Shown here piece by piece: positions 21,518 through 33,270 of a stretch of DNA of 53,426 nucleotides (positions are counted from its first letter, which is position 1; every line of letters begins with the position of its first letter). Made by a program: the position numbers and the translations under genes. The notes under the pieces are model-generated. The model worked only from the letters and a program-made list of their open reading frames with translations. It was not told where the DNA came from and searched no databases. The stretch lies in the NCBI RefSeq assembly GCF_000313135.1, contig NW_004457373.1, positions 72,185-125,610 of the forward strand, in the 5' to 3' direction. This DNA comes from Acanthamoeba castellanii str. Neff. Taxonomy: Eukaryota; Discosea; Longamoebia; Acanthamoebidae.

Positions 21518-24500
21518 TCAGAGGGTGTGGGTGACGGACTGCGGGATGCCCTGGAGGTCGTTCAGGATGCGCTCGCGCGAGGTGCCCAGCTTGAGCGCGA
21601 TCTGCTGCTGCGTCGCCGAGTCCAGCGCCAGGTAGCGCGACAGCAGCAACCCGTCCAGAATTGTGTGCTGTCATCACCGTACACACCGCACACACCGCAC
21701 ACGCCGCACACCGCACACGCCACCCACCGCACACGCACACGCAAGGTTAGGGATGTGGTGCGTGTGGTGCGTGTCATGTGACGCGTACCTTGCGGTTGCG
21801 CAGGAGGCGCTCGCGTTGGAGGGCGCGGTAGGCCTGCGGGTGGAGGCCGGCCGTGTGCGGGATGGCCGAGAGAAGGGCCGACTGGAGCATGCCCAGCCGA
21901 CGGAATACCGACTCGTCCATCGGCGCCAGATAGCCCACACCGCCCGAGAGCGTGCCTGACATGTCGCACACACCACACGTCAGCCTCGTGTCGTGTTGCG
22001 TGTCGTGTGCCGTGTCGTGTCATGTGTGTCGTGTTGTCGAACGCACCGAACCACAAGGCATGGCGCTGCAGCGAGGTGGTGCCCGAGGGGAGCGTCATGG
22101 GCAGACGAACGAACTTGTTGATGGATTGGCCCACGTTGAAATCGCCGCGCGGCACCAGCAGCTGCCCGCCGCGGCTCTCCGCCGTGTGCGGCGCGTACGC
22201 CGTGACCTGACCACACAACCACAGCACACGCAACGTGAGTGCCGCGGTGTGTGCGGTGTGTGCGGTGTGTGTGTGTCGTGTAGACAGAGACGTACCTGGA
22301 GGTTCTGGCGTTCGTCGGACATGAGGAGGGCGAGGTTCTGCTTGTCGACCACGTACTCGGTGGCGAAGACGCTCACGCGGCCCACGTCCTTGGCCAGCAG
22401 CGCCAGCTGACTCGCGCTGTCCTTCCATCTGCAGCAGGTGCACAGGTGACGACGGTGTAGACTATGACACCGTGTGTGTGTGTGTGTGGTGTGTGTGTGT
22501 GTGTGTGGTGTGTGTGTGTGTGTGTCGCGCGTTTGCGCTAGAGGTTTACCTGAGGAAGAAGATGCTCTTGTAGATGTCGCCGCACAGCACAAAATTCTTG
22601 AGGGTCTTGATCGACACGATGTAGTGCGGCGCGTCGTAGAACGCCACGGCCTCCGTCGAGCCGCCATCGAAGTTGAAGACCCAGATCTGTGCACCAATAA
22701 ATATTTCAATTCATAATAAATCAATAATATATATATATGAATATGAACATATTCATAAAATTCAAGACTCATAAAATTGTGAGGAGTACCTTGGGGCCGA
22801 CGGCGATGATGAGGTAGCCCTGGAGCGAAGCGGCGGCGGAGACGGGACCCTTCATGGGCTTCTCCTTCATGGGCTTCTGGTAGGCCATCGTGAGCTTGCA
22901 CTGCTCCTCGCCGGTGACGTCGATCTCATAGATCAGCAGGTGAGGCCTTCGTTAAGAATCGCTACCATCGTTCATGAACGATATTAAATAAAATAAATAA
23001 ATTAATAGTAATAATAATAAATGAACAAACATTATTTAGATATAGAAATAAAAATAAATAAACAAATAATTAGAATCAAAGAAAAGAAAAGGGGTTGGAA
23101 AGGATATTCTTCCGCGACCGGCGGCGTCTTCTCCTTCGGCGTAGGATGTGCCGACCACCACGTACGGCCGAAGTTCGCGATTGACCTGCGAAGAGCGATG
23201 AGCCTCCACAGCACACGACACACACGGCACACGGCACACGACACACCACCGCACACACACGCACACGTAAAAAGAAGGCGTGCGCACCTGGCTGTAGTTG
23301 TCTCCGAGCTTCAAAACGCTGAGCGTGAGGACGTGCTCTTTGGGCTCAAGCTCGACATGGTGCAAAATCTGAACGGCGTGCATGTGGGTGAACAACAGAC
23401 CGCAACCATTGACGTGTGTCGTGTCGCGTGTGCGGCGGTGTGCGTGTGCGTGTGCGGTGCGTGTGCGTGTCGTACCTGCCAAGTGCGTGGGGAGATGAGA
23501 TGTAGCTCGTGGCGCTCCTCCATCATGGCGATCTCGCGCGGACCCATGTCGCGCTGCTTCTCCTCGGGTTCGATGCCCATCTCACGCGACTCCTCCTCCT
23601 CGCGCTCGCGCTCCTGCCGCTCCATGTCCGTCTCCGGTGGCGTGGGCACCACCGTCGTCACCGGCGTGGCCAACGCCACCACGTACGTTCGCGACGGCGG
23701 GTGGTACGCAATCTCCCTCGGTGTGCGGCCCAATGGGACCTGAGGCGGTGCACCGTGTGTCGTGCGTGTCGTGCGTCGTGCGCGTGTGCGCGTGTCGTGT
23801 GTCAGCATAAGCGATCGGTGCAGCAGCAGCAACCCGGGCGGCACCTTGCGAACGACCCCAGGCAGTTCCCAGTGAATCGCCCCCTCGGCAGCCGGCAGCT
23901 GGCAAATCTTGAGCGTGCCCTGTAGAGCAAATAAATAAGCAAAATTAATCTTAATTAAAATTTCTTATGTGAATAATATACGTTATTAATATTAATAATA
24001 AATTATTGCAATTACATAAGAAGAAGAAGAAGAAATAACAATAATAACAGTTAAATAGGAACCTCGTGGTTGAAATAGATGAAGCCGTGCGGGCAGTTGG
24101 CGTTGTGGAATTCGGCGAAGGCGCGGACGAAGGTGTCGAGCTTCATCGGGTAGAGCCGGGCGTAGCCCCGCTGCGCAAACACCCACGCCGGTGCGCTCCC
24201 CGAGATGAACACGCCGTTGGACTTGCCCACCGTCCCGAAGTAGTGGATGCGTCGATAGCGTAGTGTCGACGTTTCTATGTGTTGTGCGTGTCGTGTCGTG
24301 TCGTGTCGTGCGTGTGTGTCGTGAGCGCGTGCGTGCGTGTGGCAAGAGAGATGCCAGGTACCTTTCTCGGTCTCACCGTCTTCGTCACCCGCCGGCGTTG
24401 CGTTCAGTTCGAGCTGCAATTCGTCGTCCCCGCTCCTCTCCGTCTTGACCCGCTTCTGATGGGCGTGATCTGCGAGTCGACGAACGTGAGTGTTTGGCAT

Positions 24501-27500
24501 CGCAGTCCATGTGCGGTGCGTGCGTGCGTGCGTGGGCCGGTACCAGCCCGCTGGTCGTCCGACTTCTCCTTGCCCTTGTCGGCGACTTCCGCGGGGCTGT
24601 CGCCGTCGTCGGTGTCCATTTGCTCTCTCTTCCGCTTGAGGGCCTGGGCCTGTTTGTGGGCACGTTCAAGAAAAGAGGCCGCGCGTGTGAGGAGAAGAAG
24701 AAGAAGAAGAAGAAGAAGAAGCGGAAATCAAGCACTAAAAGGGGGGCGTTTCCGAGCCGCGCGAGGGTACCACGACGGGGTCGACCAGGGAGCTTCGCGG
24801 GAGCGGGTCGTAGTCGCAGCGCTTGAACGCCACCTCGAGCTCGCCCTCGGCTCCGGGCGACGAGGAGGTGAGGAAACCCCGATACAGCAACAGCTCTCCG
24901 TTGTCCAGGTAGAGCTGAGCCGCCGCCACCAACACGTACATGCTTCAGATTCCGGCGGCGATCAGGGAAATGGGCGGAAGGCGCGTACAAAGAGGTGCGG
25001 CAACGAAGGAATGTTGCCAATGCTGTGCAGCGCGATCTCGGCGATGCGGGCGCTGGTGGTGTCGGCCGACTGCTGCGCGGCTGCGCTCTGGGGCGGCGGG
25101 CGCATGAGCACGTTGTTGATGAGGCGCGGGCCGTTGGCCGCGCGCTCGGCCGAGAAGACCAGATCGAACTCGGGCACGCTGTAGATGTCGAGCCGGCCGT
25201 TGTCCTTGGCGATGGCCGCAAAGATCTCGTCGTTGGTTCGCGCCTTCTTGCCCCGCATCGCTCCGCCGTAGAACAGATGCATGGCCATAATGTCCCTCAC
25301 CTCCTGAGTACACCCGTGTGTGCGTGTGCGGTCGTACGTGTGAGTGTGCGACGTATGAGCAGCCGAGGCGCGAAGTTGAAATGGAGACCAAGAGAGTGGG
25401 AGTGGTACGTGGATGTTTTGCAGCGAGGTCTGGACGAGCTTGGAGGACGTGGGGTCGGCAAAGTAGAGGCGAAGCGCGCCATCGGCCATCAGCACAAGCA
25501 CGTAGGGATCGGCGATCGACGCAGCTGCGATCTGTCCCGGCGTCGATATGCGTTGCGTGGCTTTCACTGTGCGTCCAATTGTGCGTGTGAGTCTCACGTT
25601 ACTATCACGTCATTATTATTTTATTATTCTTATTATTATTATTATTAAATAATGTTCTTTTTGATAATATTGTTATTATTTATGTAACGGTGCGCGCACG
25701 GACCTCCGTCGAGCAGAATGAGGCCGTGCTGGTGGACCTGCACAATGCGGGTCTGCTCGAACAGGTTGCCGGCATCCACGGTGGGTGCCGCCACGTTGAA
25801 ATCGGTCTCCTCGTTCGAGAGCTCGTCCAGTCCGTCGCCAGCAATCACCTGGGCAGCCAACCAAGTTGACGTCAGTCTCGGCTGCCACACGGAAGAACGA
25901 AGAAGAACGAAGAACGAAGGGTACCCTGGTCTGCTCTTCCTCCGAGAGCAGGAGGTATGCGTGGTATTCCGCCTCTTCGCCTTGTCGTTCCTCGCTTCGG
26001 TGGTAGAGCGTCCAGAAGGCCTTGCACCCGGCCAGATCGGCCGATGCATGCACTAGCTCCGGCCGAACGCCATGCTGCACGCGTGGATAGAAGTCAATCG
26101 TTGAGTCGAGACTTTGTTGTTTGAATTGAGGCGCGTGGTATCTGCAAATGTGGGCGGTTGATTACCTGAAGAACGCACAGAGAGCCGTTCTTGCCCTGGC
26201 CCGAACACGTCACGATCTCGACGCTTCGCTGGCCCTCTTGCTCCTAACGTTCATCCACAACGCAACAACCCGCGCCACGCAAATGTCAAACGAGCGCAAC
26301 ACGCACCGCCGCACAGGCACACGCACACGCACACGCAACACCGCACACGTATGCACGCATCGCTGCACACGCATGTGTGGGAGGGAGGTCGTACGGCCAT
26401 GGAGACGGACGCGGGGTCGAAGGATTCGCCGATGGCAAAGTCAGTGATGGGTCCGACGTTGACCAGACTGTCGCAGACCTTGAACTTGTAGGTGGTCAGC
26501 AGCCCCTTCTTCTTTCGCCGGTCCTCCTCCCGGATCCGCCTGCCGAACTCGTCCACCTCGCCCTCGCCGTCGGGCTCCTCCTTGACCTCGCCCTCGCCGC
26601 TCGCCTCCTCCTCTTCATCTTCATCGTCGTCGTCGTTGTCCTCCTCTTTCTTGATATCGTCGAACAGACTGCCCTTCGTCGCACCTGTGTCGCCGCGCGA
26701 AGGTGGTGTGGTGGGGCGTGATTATTAAATGTCGACCGAGCCAACAACAGAGTGGAGAACACCACGAACCGTTTTGCTTGGGCGCGGACGCGTCGGCGGT
26801 GGTGTACTGGAGCAGCAGGGAGTCGCCGACGCGCGACCCCAAGAAGAGGAAGCGTTCGTCGGCGCCCTCGCCGGAGAGCGTGGCCATCTGCCGGTCGAGG
26901 GGAATCAAAAACAAACAGATGTCAATCTCTTCGCCGCGCGGTGTGCGCAGAGGCGAGGCCGAGCGCGCGTACGCAAGAAGTGATCACGGAGGAGCCGGCC
27001 TTGGTCAGCTGAATATCGTTGACTGTTCGTCCGTCAGACAGCAAATGGAAGATATATCTGTGGACCACGCACCACACACACACACACACACACACACGCG
27101 CGCGCGACACACGACACACGACACACACGACATACACGACACACACGCACGACACAAGCTGAGTACTGCTGAAATAACGCATGGGGCGAGGAGTGGGCCA
27201 TGCGTACAGCTCGCCGCCCTTGAGCGACACGAGCAGCTGGTCGTCGGCGAGGAAGACGTCGCGCGCAGCGTCGAGCGCGATGCCCACCCGGTTCTTGCCG
27301 GCGGACGGGAAAGGCGTTTGCGGCGACAGATACAGGTCGGCAAACACGTTGAGCGGCAGACACGATGCCGAGGCCTGCGTGTCGTGATGTGATGTGATGC
27401 TGACGTCAGCACCATGCGCGGGCAAAATGAGACGATAAGGGAACGAGACCTGGTTGAGATAGAGCAGCGAGTTGGTCGACAGGGCCAAGGCACCGCCGAT

Positions 27501-29060
27501 GGGTCCTGGCACGGCGATCAGTCGCTGAGTGTCGTAGGGCAAGAACTCGGCAGACCACACCACCGGATGCGCCGACGTCTGTCCCTGTTGTCGTATTGTG
27601 GATCAGTGACTACTTCATGCAAGGTTGTTGTTGTCGTTGTTGTCGTTGTTGTTACCCGGTGTTGCCAGAGGTTCAGCGATACAGCAGCGGCCACGCATGT
27701 GTTCCTGTTCACGGCGACGCGACCTGACCAGGTCTGTCAATGCGCGCAGGGTCAGTACTACTGGCAAAGAAAACTAGAATATAAATCTCAGTTATTTATA
27801 TTAATAATATAAACAAATAATCGGACCTGCGTGGGTTCGTAGAGGATGAGGAGGGTGGGCTCGTAGTAGCCCTGGAGGAAAACAAAGTCCTTGACGTTGA
27901 TGATCCCCATTGCTCGCAGATCGAGCAGGAAGGAAGGCTTCACGGGCTGGTCCTGGAGCACAAAATCGACGAAAAACCACGAACCCGTAAGCACACGCTC
28001 ACGCACACGCACGAACGCACGACCGCACACGCACACGCACACGCCCTACCGCACACGCAAGACCGCACACGCACGCCCGCACAGAGGAAAGTGGATCGGG
28101 CGAGCACCTCTTGTCCGCCATTTTCGATCTCCATGAGGCTGGCGTGCTGACGAAAAGGCAGCACCACGAGCTTACGGTCGAAGGCGAGCATCGCCGCGCA
28201 TCGTTGCTGTGGATCGACTCGCAGCTCGGGCACGTGGATGTAGTGGTCGTGTCCCTCCTGACGCCGCCATCACCACCAACACACTTTCGCGTCAGCCTCG
28301 AGCCGTAGACGGGGAGGCAGGGCAGAGAATGAAGTAGTGGCTGTGCACCTTCACTTTGTAGTCCTCAAAGTAGTGTAGAGAAATAGTGCGGAGATCGTTG
28401 GTGGCGATGTCGAACTCCAAAACCGAAATCTGCGTGTGCGCGTGTGTCGTGCCGTTGTCGGTCGCGGCGTGTGTGCGTGCGGTTAGGCTGATTGCAGGAA
28501 GCGACATGTGAGTCGAAGGTACCTTGGCGTCGCGGAAGCTGAGGAGGAGGGCGTCCTTGCTTGTGCCCGGGAATCGTACGGCGGCCATCGACTCGATGTT
28601 GCCAAACAGCGACGAGCTCAGCACCAGCCGCATGGAGTGCTGTGTGCCGGCGTACGGCGGCGCGTCCTTCGGCTCCTCTCCCCGCAGTGAAATGACCCCA
28701 TCCTGTCGTTGCGTGCCAAAATGGAAAGTGATATTAATAATAAATTACAATCACTAAACAAAATGGAGGGAGGTGCTGTTTATTCTCATTTATTTGGCAT
28801 TTTACATTAAAAATTCAAGGGCGAATGAATTGGGGCCAAATTGAAAATTTATTGATTTGTAAGGGGAGGACAGTGGGGCGGGTCGATTGGCGATCGATTG
28901 GGCGTGCCTTGGAATCCTCATGGCGATGGAGGGCGTAGACCTCGAGCACGTTAGTCTTGGCCACGATCAAGTTGATATCGTCCTCGCTCGTGAATCGAGC
29001 ACTCAGGCACAGCTCCACCCCCGTGGGCGGGATCACCTGATTGAAGAAATTGTAGCTCAT
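21518..29060 (-). CDS. CPSF1: Cleavage and polyadenylation specificity factor 160 kDa subunit (CPSF160)
   Basis: The largest gene here: many short exons (at least 15) over 7.5 kb giving a full-length CPSF160. In the nucleus CPSF160 is the scaffold of the polyadenylation-signal recognition module and is a triple beta-propeller protein related to DDB1. Exons follow the family order: MSYNFFNQVIPPTGVELCL; SMAAVRFPGTSKDALLLSF; LRTISLHYFED; RCAAMLAFDRKLVVLPFRQ; FLQGYYEPTLLILYEPTQ; IGGALALSTNSLLYLNQ; DQLLVSLKGGELY; RFLFLGSRVGDSLLLQYTTA; VEIVTCSGQGKNGSLCVLQ; RIHYFGTVGKSNGVFISGSA; FHNANCPHGFIYFNHE; TLKNFVLCGDIYKSIFFLRW; HTAGLHPQAYRALQRERLL; IALKLGTSRERILNDL. It ends SVTHTL at TGA 21518. A Glu/Arg-rich insert (about 23570-23650) follows TPPETDMERQ. 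Start at ATG 29060 agrees with the family N-terminus. Confidence 0.94.
22470..22524 (+). repeat. GT-rich dinucleotide tract in a CPSF160 intron
   Basis: Three blocks of GTGTGT separated by GG interruptions. It lies between two exons on the antisense strand of the gene, so the transcript reads CA-rich here. Confidence 0.85.
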
Positions 29061-29206
29061 CCCGGGAGGCCAGGCAAGCTCTACAAGATCTTTGCACTAA
29101 TGTTTGCCAGCCCCAATTCTCTGCTTTTTCTTTGTTTCCATTTTTATTTCTTTTATTTCTTTATTGGATTTTTGATTTTTTTCCCGAAGCCTCCCAAGGC
29201 GCACCG

Positions 29207-31516
29207 TTACTGGGGAGAGTGGCGCATGGAGAGGTAGAGCAGCAGCTCCTGCGCGGGCGCGTGGCCAGGGTTGTCGGGCTCGCCGAACCGTCGGAGGGTG
29301 TCCATCGCTCGTTCGTTGTTTCGCATGAACTCCTGCACCGCGGCTGCGCTCAAAGATATTTGATAAAAATTGTCAGCAACCTTGGTGAATGGGGCAAAGA
29401 ACGAAAGCGACGCACCGTTATCTTCGCAGAGGAGGAAGATGGCGGCGATGGCGTAGGGCGCGAGGGGGTGAATGGCTTGGTTCAGGACGTCCACGAGTGC
29501 GTCGAGTCCTGTAGCCGTCCTGCCCGCCGCCTCCGACACCTCGGTCTCAGTCTCGATAAACACTCCCTGAAACCTGTTTATGACATTAACGTGTTACTTG
29601 TCGTCAGCTTCCTAACAAGCCCCACAGCTTGTCGCGTCGTGTCGTGTCGTTGGTCGTGTCGTGTCGGAAGGAATGCGTAGCGAACCTTTGGCGCGTGGGC
29701 CGGAAGGGAGCCGTTCGTTCAGACAGGAGACTGTTGAGCACGATGAGGGTGTCAGCGAGAGCGGCCCATTCGCTGGTCTCCAATCGCTTGAGGACCACGC
29801 GGATGAGGCTCGCCGCCAGCTGGCGATCCAGAATCTGTCTGCACGTGGCCACTATTGCCGCAATTAATTGGTTTGTGTGAGAAAATGTTGCGCCCTGTGT
29901 TGATGGTCGTGTAGCGCGAGTGCGGTGCGCGTGTCGCGAGTGTGGTGCATGTCATACCATCGGCAAAACCAGCCATTTCGGTCAGGATTTGGAACAGCGC
30001 GAGGGTGGTCATGTTGTACTTTGCATCGTCTTGTAGGCAGTGCTCCAAGAGATCGAACGTGTGCTTCACAATCCCCTTCTGGAACATTGTCTTGATCGAA
30101 CAGCTCCCTGCGTCGCCGAGAGCCGAAACTCAACGGTCAGGCCACACGACACACGACACACGACAAACGACAAACGACAAACGACACACGACACACGACA
30201 CACGAAGGGGAAAGCGCGTACGGTCTGCAGAGTTGTGTCCCAGGATCGGAGTGAGGGCATAGGCCAGGCGCGTGAGCAGTTCAGCGTCGGTGTCGGGGGT
30301 GGCCTCCGCAAACGCGCGGAACATGACCGACCGCGCACGCGTGGTCATCAGCACCGGTATCGAGGCCTTGTCGTTGCGCACGAGGCACGACAGGAATGCA
30401 ATGCTGCACACCTTGGTCTGGATGTCGGTGCGGTCGCTCTCGAACATGGCCGTGGCCTGCTCGATCACCTTGGCGGTGCCCACCTTGCATCGGTCCTCGG
30501 GCGTGGCAATACTGCCGGCAAACATCCACAGGGTCTGCACGAGCAGGTGGGTCAGGGATCGGCTCGGCTCGGCCGTATCCAGCAGTGGCACCAGAGCGTC
30601 ATCGCTCGCCTCCTCCGCAGCAGCAGCAGCTTCTCTGCCGCCTTCCTCGAGTTGCCGCTCTCCCTCAGCCCCATCCCCCGCCTTTTCGCTTTCGTTTTCG
30701 TTCTCTTTCTCTTTCTCTTTCTCTTTCTCGCTTTCGCTTTCGCTTTCGTTTTTGTTGCTGACGTCATCACCGACAGGCGTTGGCGCGCTGCCGTCGTCGT
30801 TGCTTTCGCTCGTAATACCGCTGGCACGGCCTGTTTCGGTTTCGCCGTCGGCCAGTGCGTTGTCAACGGAGGCGGTGCCCGTAGATGAGGTTGTTGAGGC
30901 CTCCGGCGCAGCCCAGATGGGCAGGGGGGACGTCAGGTCGATAGCAAGGAAGAGCCGCACGATCGCCTCAACACCGCCTGCCTTCCGGAACACTTGCAAG
31001 CTCTGTGGCTCTGCACCACCACCACCACCGACTACATGCCACGTTAACACTCGAGTGGTTCGTGTGCGCGTGCGGTGGTGCGTGCGGTACCGTCGGCGGC
31101 AAAAAGGGGCACCATCTGCTCCAGGGCGTCGAGCTGCCCCGCCAAAGAGGCTTCCGGGGCCAGTGCCGCCACCACCTGTCGAGCCTCGGCCAGCTCAGCG
31201 CTGTCTCTCCCTGGGAGGCCCGAAAACTGTAAGCTCGACTTGTTCGCTCTATTTGTATTTATTAATACTACGAAAAACAAAAAAAATAATCTTCTTTAAC
31301 GCAAATGCAGTAAATCGCAAAATAATCAAAGATCAAATTCAAAGCGAAAGAAGAGGCACCAGCACGGCGGCGCCACACGGCGACGGCAACTGCGAGTCCG
31401 AGGCCAATCGACAGGCCGAGGCACACCCCACGCACATTGATGTGTTGCCACGGCGAACCGCCAGAATCTGTTGTCTGCGAAACCGTGGCGGTCGATGTGC
31501 TTCCTGCTTCTGCCAT
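29207..31516 (-). CDS. Membrane-anchored armadillo-like repeat protein
   Basis: The ATG at 31516 gives a short Ser/Thr-rich start followed by one hydrophobic helix (GVCLGLSIGLGLAVAVAVW) and RRR, the layout of an N-terminal signal anchor such as those of outer-membrane or ER proteins. The rest is helical with armadillo-like character: EARQVVAALAPEASL with GQLDALEQMVPLF, AGGVEAIVRLFLAI, LLVQTLWMFAGSIATPEDR, TKVCSIAFLSCLVRNDKAS, LLTRLAYALTPILGHNSAD, YNMTTLALFQILTEMAGFA and ALVDVLNQAIHPLAPYAI. Between the first repeats is a long acidic/Ser insert with Lys-Glu and Ser-Glu dipeptides encoded by a CTTTCN hexamer run at about 30690-30755. It ends YLSMRHSPQ at 29207. The order recalls membrane-anchored ARMC proteins, but no orthologue can be named. 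At least seven exons. Confidence 0.62.
30690..30755 (-). repeat. Coding hexamer repeat for Ser-Glu/Lys-Glu/Asn-Glu dipeptides
   Basis: CTTTCN-type hexamers on the plus strand (GARAAA/GAAAGC on the coding strand) encode alternating Glu with Ser, Lys or Asn within the acidic insert of the armadillo-like protein. Length differences between strains are likely. Confidence 0.85.
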
Positions 31517-31812
31517 TGCTGATATTCCTTTACAAATAACTAATATAATACTGTTTGTTGGCGGCGTCGGGCTCAAGATTAGCTCAGCTCCTTCTTCGAA
31601 AATCAAAGCAAGCAATAAAAGAAAAGAAAAGAAATTGAATTCCTTGCTTTTCATGTCGCTTGGGCGGCTTGCTTTGGTGGAAAATGTCTACAATTGATTG
31701 TATTGGCTGGTTTTGAAAAAGGAGAAGAAAGGCAGCTCATCAAATATTGATGTAAAAGGGAGACATGGCTGGGTGGCGGTGATGGCACAGTTGTGGGAGA
31801 TGAAGGCCCAGC
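31517..31812. other. Intergenic region between two minus-strand genes
   Basis: Upstream region of the armadillo-like gene and 3' region of CsbD-actobindin paralogue 2. AT-rich, no exon recognised. Confidence 0.45.
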
Positions 31813-32853
31813 TTAGATCTGGCGCAGGTCAGCGCCCTGGCGGACCTCGGCCAGGAAGCCCTCCTTGTTCCAGGTCTTGAGGCTCACATCGTCGCCGATG
31901 GCCGGCTTGGCCTTGTCCGCGGTCTCGACGTGCTTGAGCTCGGCGCCCTGCCTCACCTCGTCCAGCAGCTGGGCCTTGTTGAGCTTCTTGGTCTTGGTGC
32001 CCGCGGCGGCGCTGAGGTCGGGCTTGGCCTTGTCCTCGGTCTCGACGTGCTTGAGCGACACCTCGGTCGCGGCCAGTCCGCTGCCGATCTGCTTGACCAC
32101 CTCGTCGCGCTTGGCCTGGGCCGCGCTCAAGCTCTTGAGCACGTCGAGCCGCGCGCCCGAGCGATCGTTGATCTGGTCGTCGCTCACCTGGTTGAGCTTG
32201 CGCAGGTCGGCCTGGGCGATCTCCTTCTTGAGCTCGTCGGCCGAGTTCCTCTTCAAGTCGCCGGTGATGTCCTTCTCGCCGAGGGGCACCGAGCGGAGGA
32301 GGCCCTTCTCCTCGGGCTCGACGTGGACCAGCGGCTTCATGGTCTTCTGCTCACGAATCTCCTCGAGCAGCGGCTCCTTGTTGAACTGCTTGAGCTTGAA
32401 CTGCTCCTGGCGCAGGAGCTCGGCAATGTGGTTGTCGGCCTCGGGCGCGTCGACGTGGTTGAGGTGGGCGCGGTCGACGCCGCCGGTGCGCTCGACCTGG
32501 GCCATGAGCGCGTGCCTCTTGATCAGGGTGTCGGCGACGACCTCGCGGTTCTCCTCCGACTCCTGATCGGCCGAGCCGACGACGGCCTGGCCTTCGCGCT
32601 TCTGCTCGCGGCCCTGGCGCTCCATGGCCTTGTCGCCGACGAGGTGGCCGATGGTCTCCTTGACGCCGCCCACGAGCTGGTCCTTGTAGCCGGCAGCCAC
32701 GGTGGCTTCGGTGGCGACGAACTCGCGGGCGTTGGCCATGCGCTGGTCGGCGAGGATGTTGTCGACGGTCTGGTGGGCCTGGTTGATGGTGGAGTTGACA
32801 GTGTCGACGATCTTGTCCTTGAGCTCGCCGAGGGTCTGTTGGGTCTGTTCCAT
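31813..32853 (-). CDS. CsbD domain plus actobindin/beta-thymosin repeat protein, paralogue 2
   Basis: One uninterrupted exon of 346 codons, the same length as the gene at 18036-19076. Residues about 57-92 (YKDQLVGGVKETIGHLVGDK, then AMERQGREQKREGQ) match the CsbD family, known from bacterial stress proteins. From about residue 113 there are five or six repeats of the beta-thymosin/WH2 kind: LLEEIREQKTMKPL; VVKQIGSGLA followed by SLKHVETEDKAKP (about 266-278); LLDEVRQGAELKHV with ETADKAKP (about 296-317); and a cut-off FLAEVRQGADLRQI at the end. This is actobindin-type sequence, expected to bind actin monomers or small oligomers. Both paralogues end inside the last repeat at the same residue. 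The repeat number is higher than in actobindin (two). Function of the CsbD part is unknown. Confidence 0.83.
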   Translation of the reverse strand: MEQTQQTLGELKDKIVDTVNSTINQAHQTVDNILADQRMANAREFVATEATVAAGYKDQLVGGVKETIGHLVGDKAMERQGREQKREGQAVVGSADQESEENREVVADTLIKRHALMAQVERTGGVDRAHLNHVDAPEADNHIAELLRQEQFKLKQFNKEPLLEEIREQKTMKPLVHVEPEEKGLLRSVPLGEKDITGDLKRNSADELKKEIAQADLRKLNQVSDDQINDRSGARLDVLKSLSAAQAKRDEVVKQIGSGLAATEVSLKHVETEDKAKPDLSAAAGTKTKKLNKAQLLDEVRQGAELKHVETADKAKPAIGDDVSLKTWNKEGFLAEVRQGADLRQI

Positions 32854-33270
32854 TGTGTGTTGTTGAGGGTGATTGATGGGTGTTGAGGGTAGGGTTGCTG
32901 TCGCAGTCGTTGAGAGAGTGTGTTGCTTGGTTGTGTGGATTGATTGATGAAGAAGAAAGGTGGCCTGGGGCTCTATTTATCCTCTTGACCGCGCAAGAGG
33001 CGCCGTTCATTTCACCGTAAATCCCATCGACTCCAAAAATCGAGGTGCCCGTTTCGCCAGAAATTCTGTTGATCGTCACGCTGGGGTCCGGCTCAAAAAG
33101 CCTTCAGATCTGTCTGGCCTGATGAGCTCTGGTGCGGCTGGATTTCTTTGTGAGAATAAAAGAGATAATTATTTATTATGTTGGCGGTTGCCAATTATGC
33201 TCTATTTCTATTTTGCATTTATTTTGATGTAATTTTGAGAGAAAATAAACATCTTGAGTGGTGCGCTTGT
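32854..33270. other. 417-bp region: promoter of CsbD-actobindin 2 and 3' flank of WASH1
   Basis: Apart from the TATA element no gene is seen. The sequence at 33000-33170 is neither AT-rich nor repetitive and has no open frame with conserved residues. It could be upstream regulatory DNA or a non-coding RNA, which the sequence alone cannot settle. Confidence 0.4.
32971..32980 (-). promoter_or_regulatory. TATA box of CsbD-actobindin paralogue 2
   Basis: Minus-strand ATAAATAGAG, a good TATA match, about 118 bases upstream of the ATG at 32853. This places the start site about 90 bases before the ATG if spacing is typical. Confidence 0.6.

Noticed and set aside
32351..33079. Second minus-strand ORF over CsbD-actobindin 2
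   Set aside because: It is an out-of-frame Arg/Pro-rich shadow of the 346-codon frame, with a non-ATG start.
33100..33170. Possible C-box (CTGATGA) of a small nucleolar RNA
   Set aside because: No matching D box and terminal stem at the right spacing; one short match is expected by chance.
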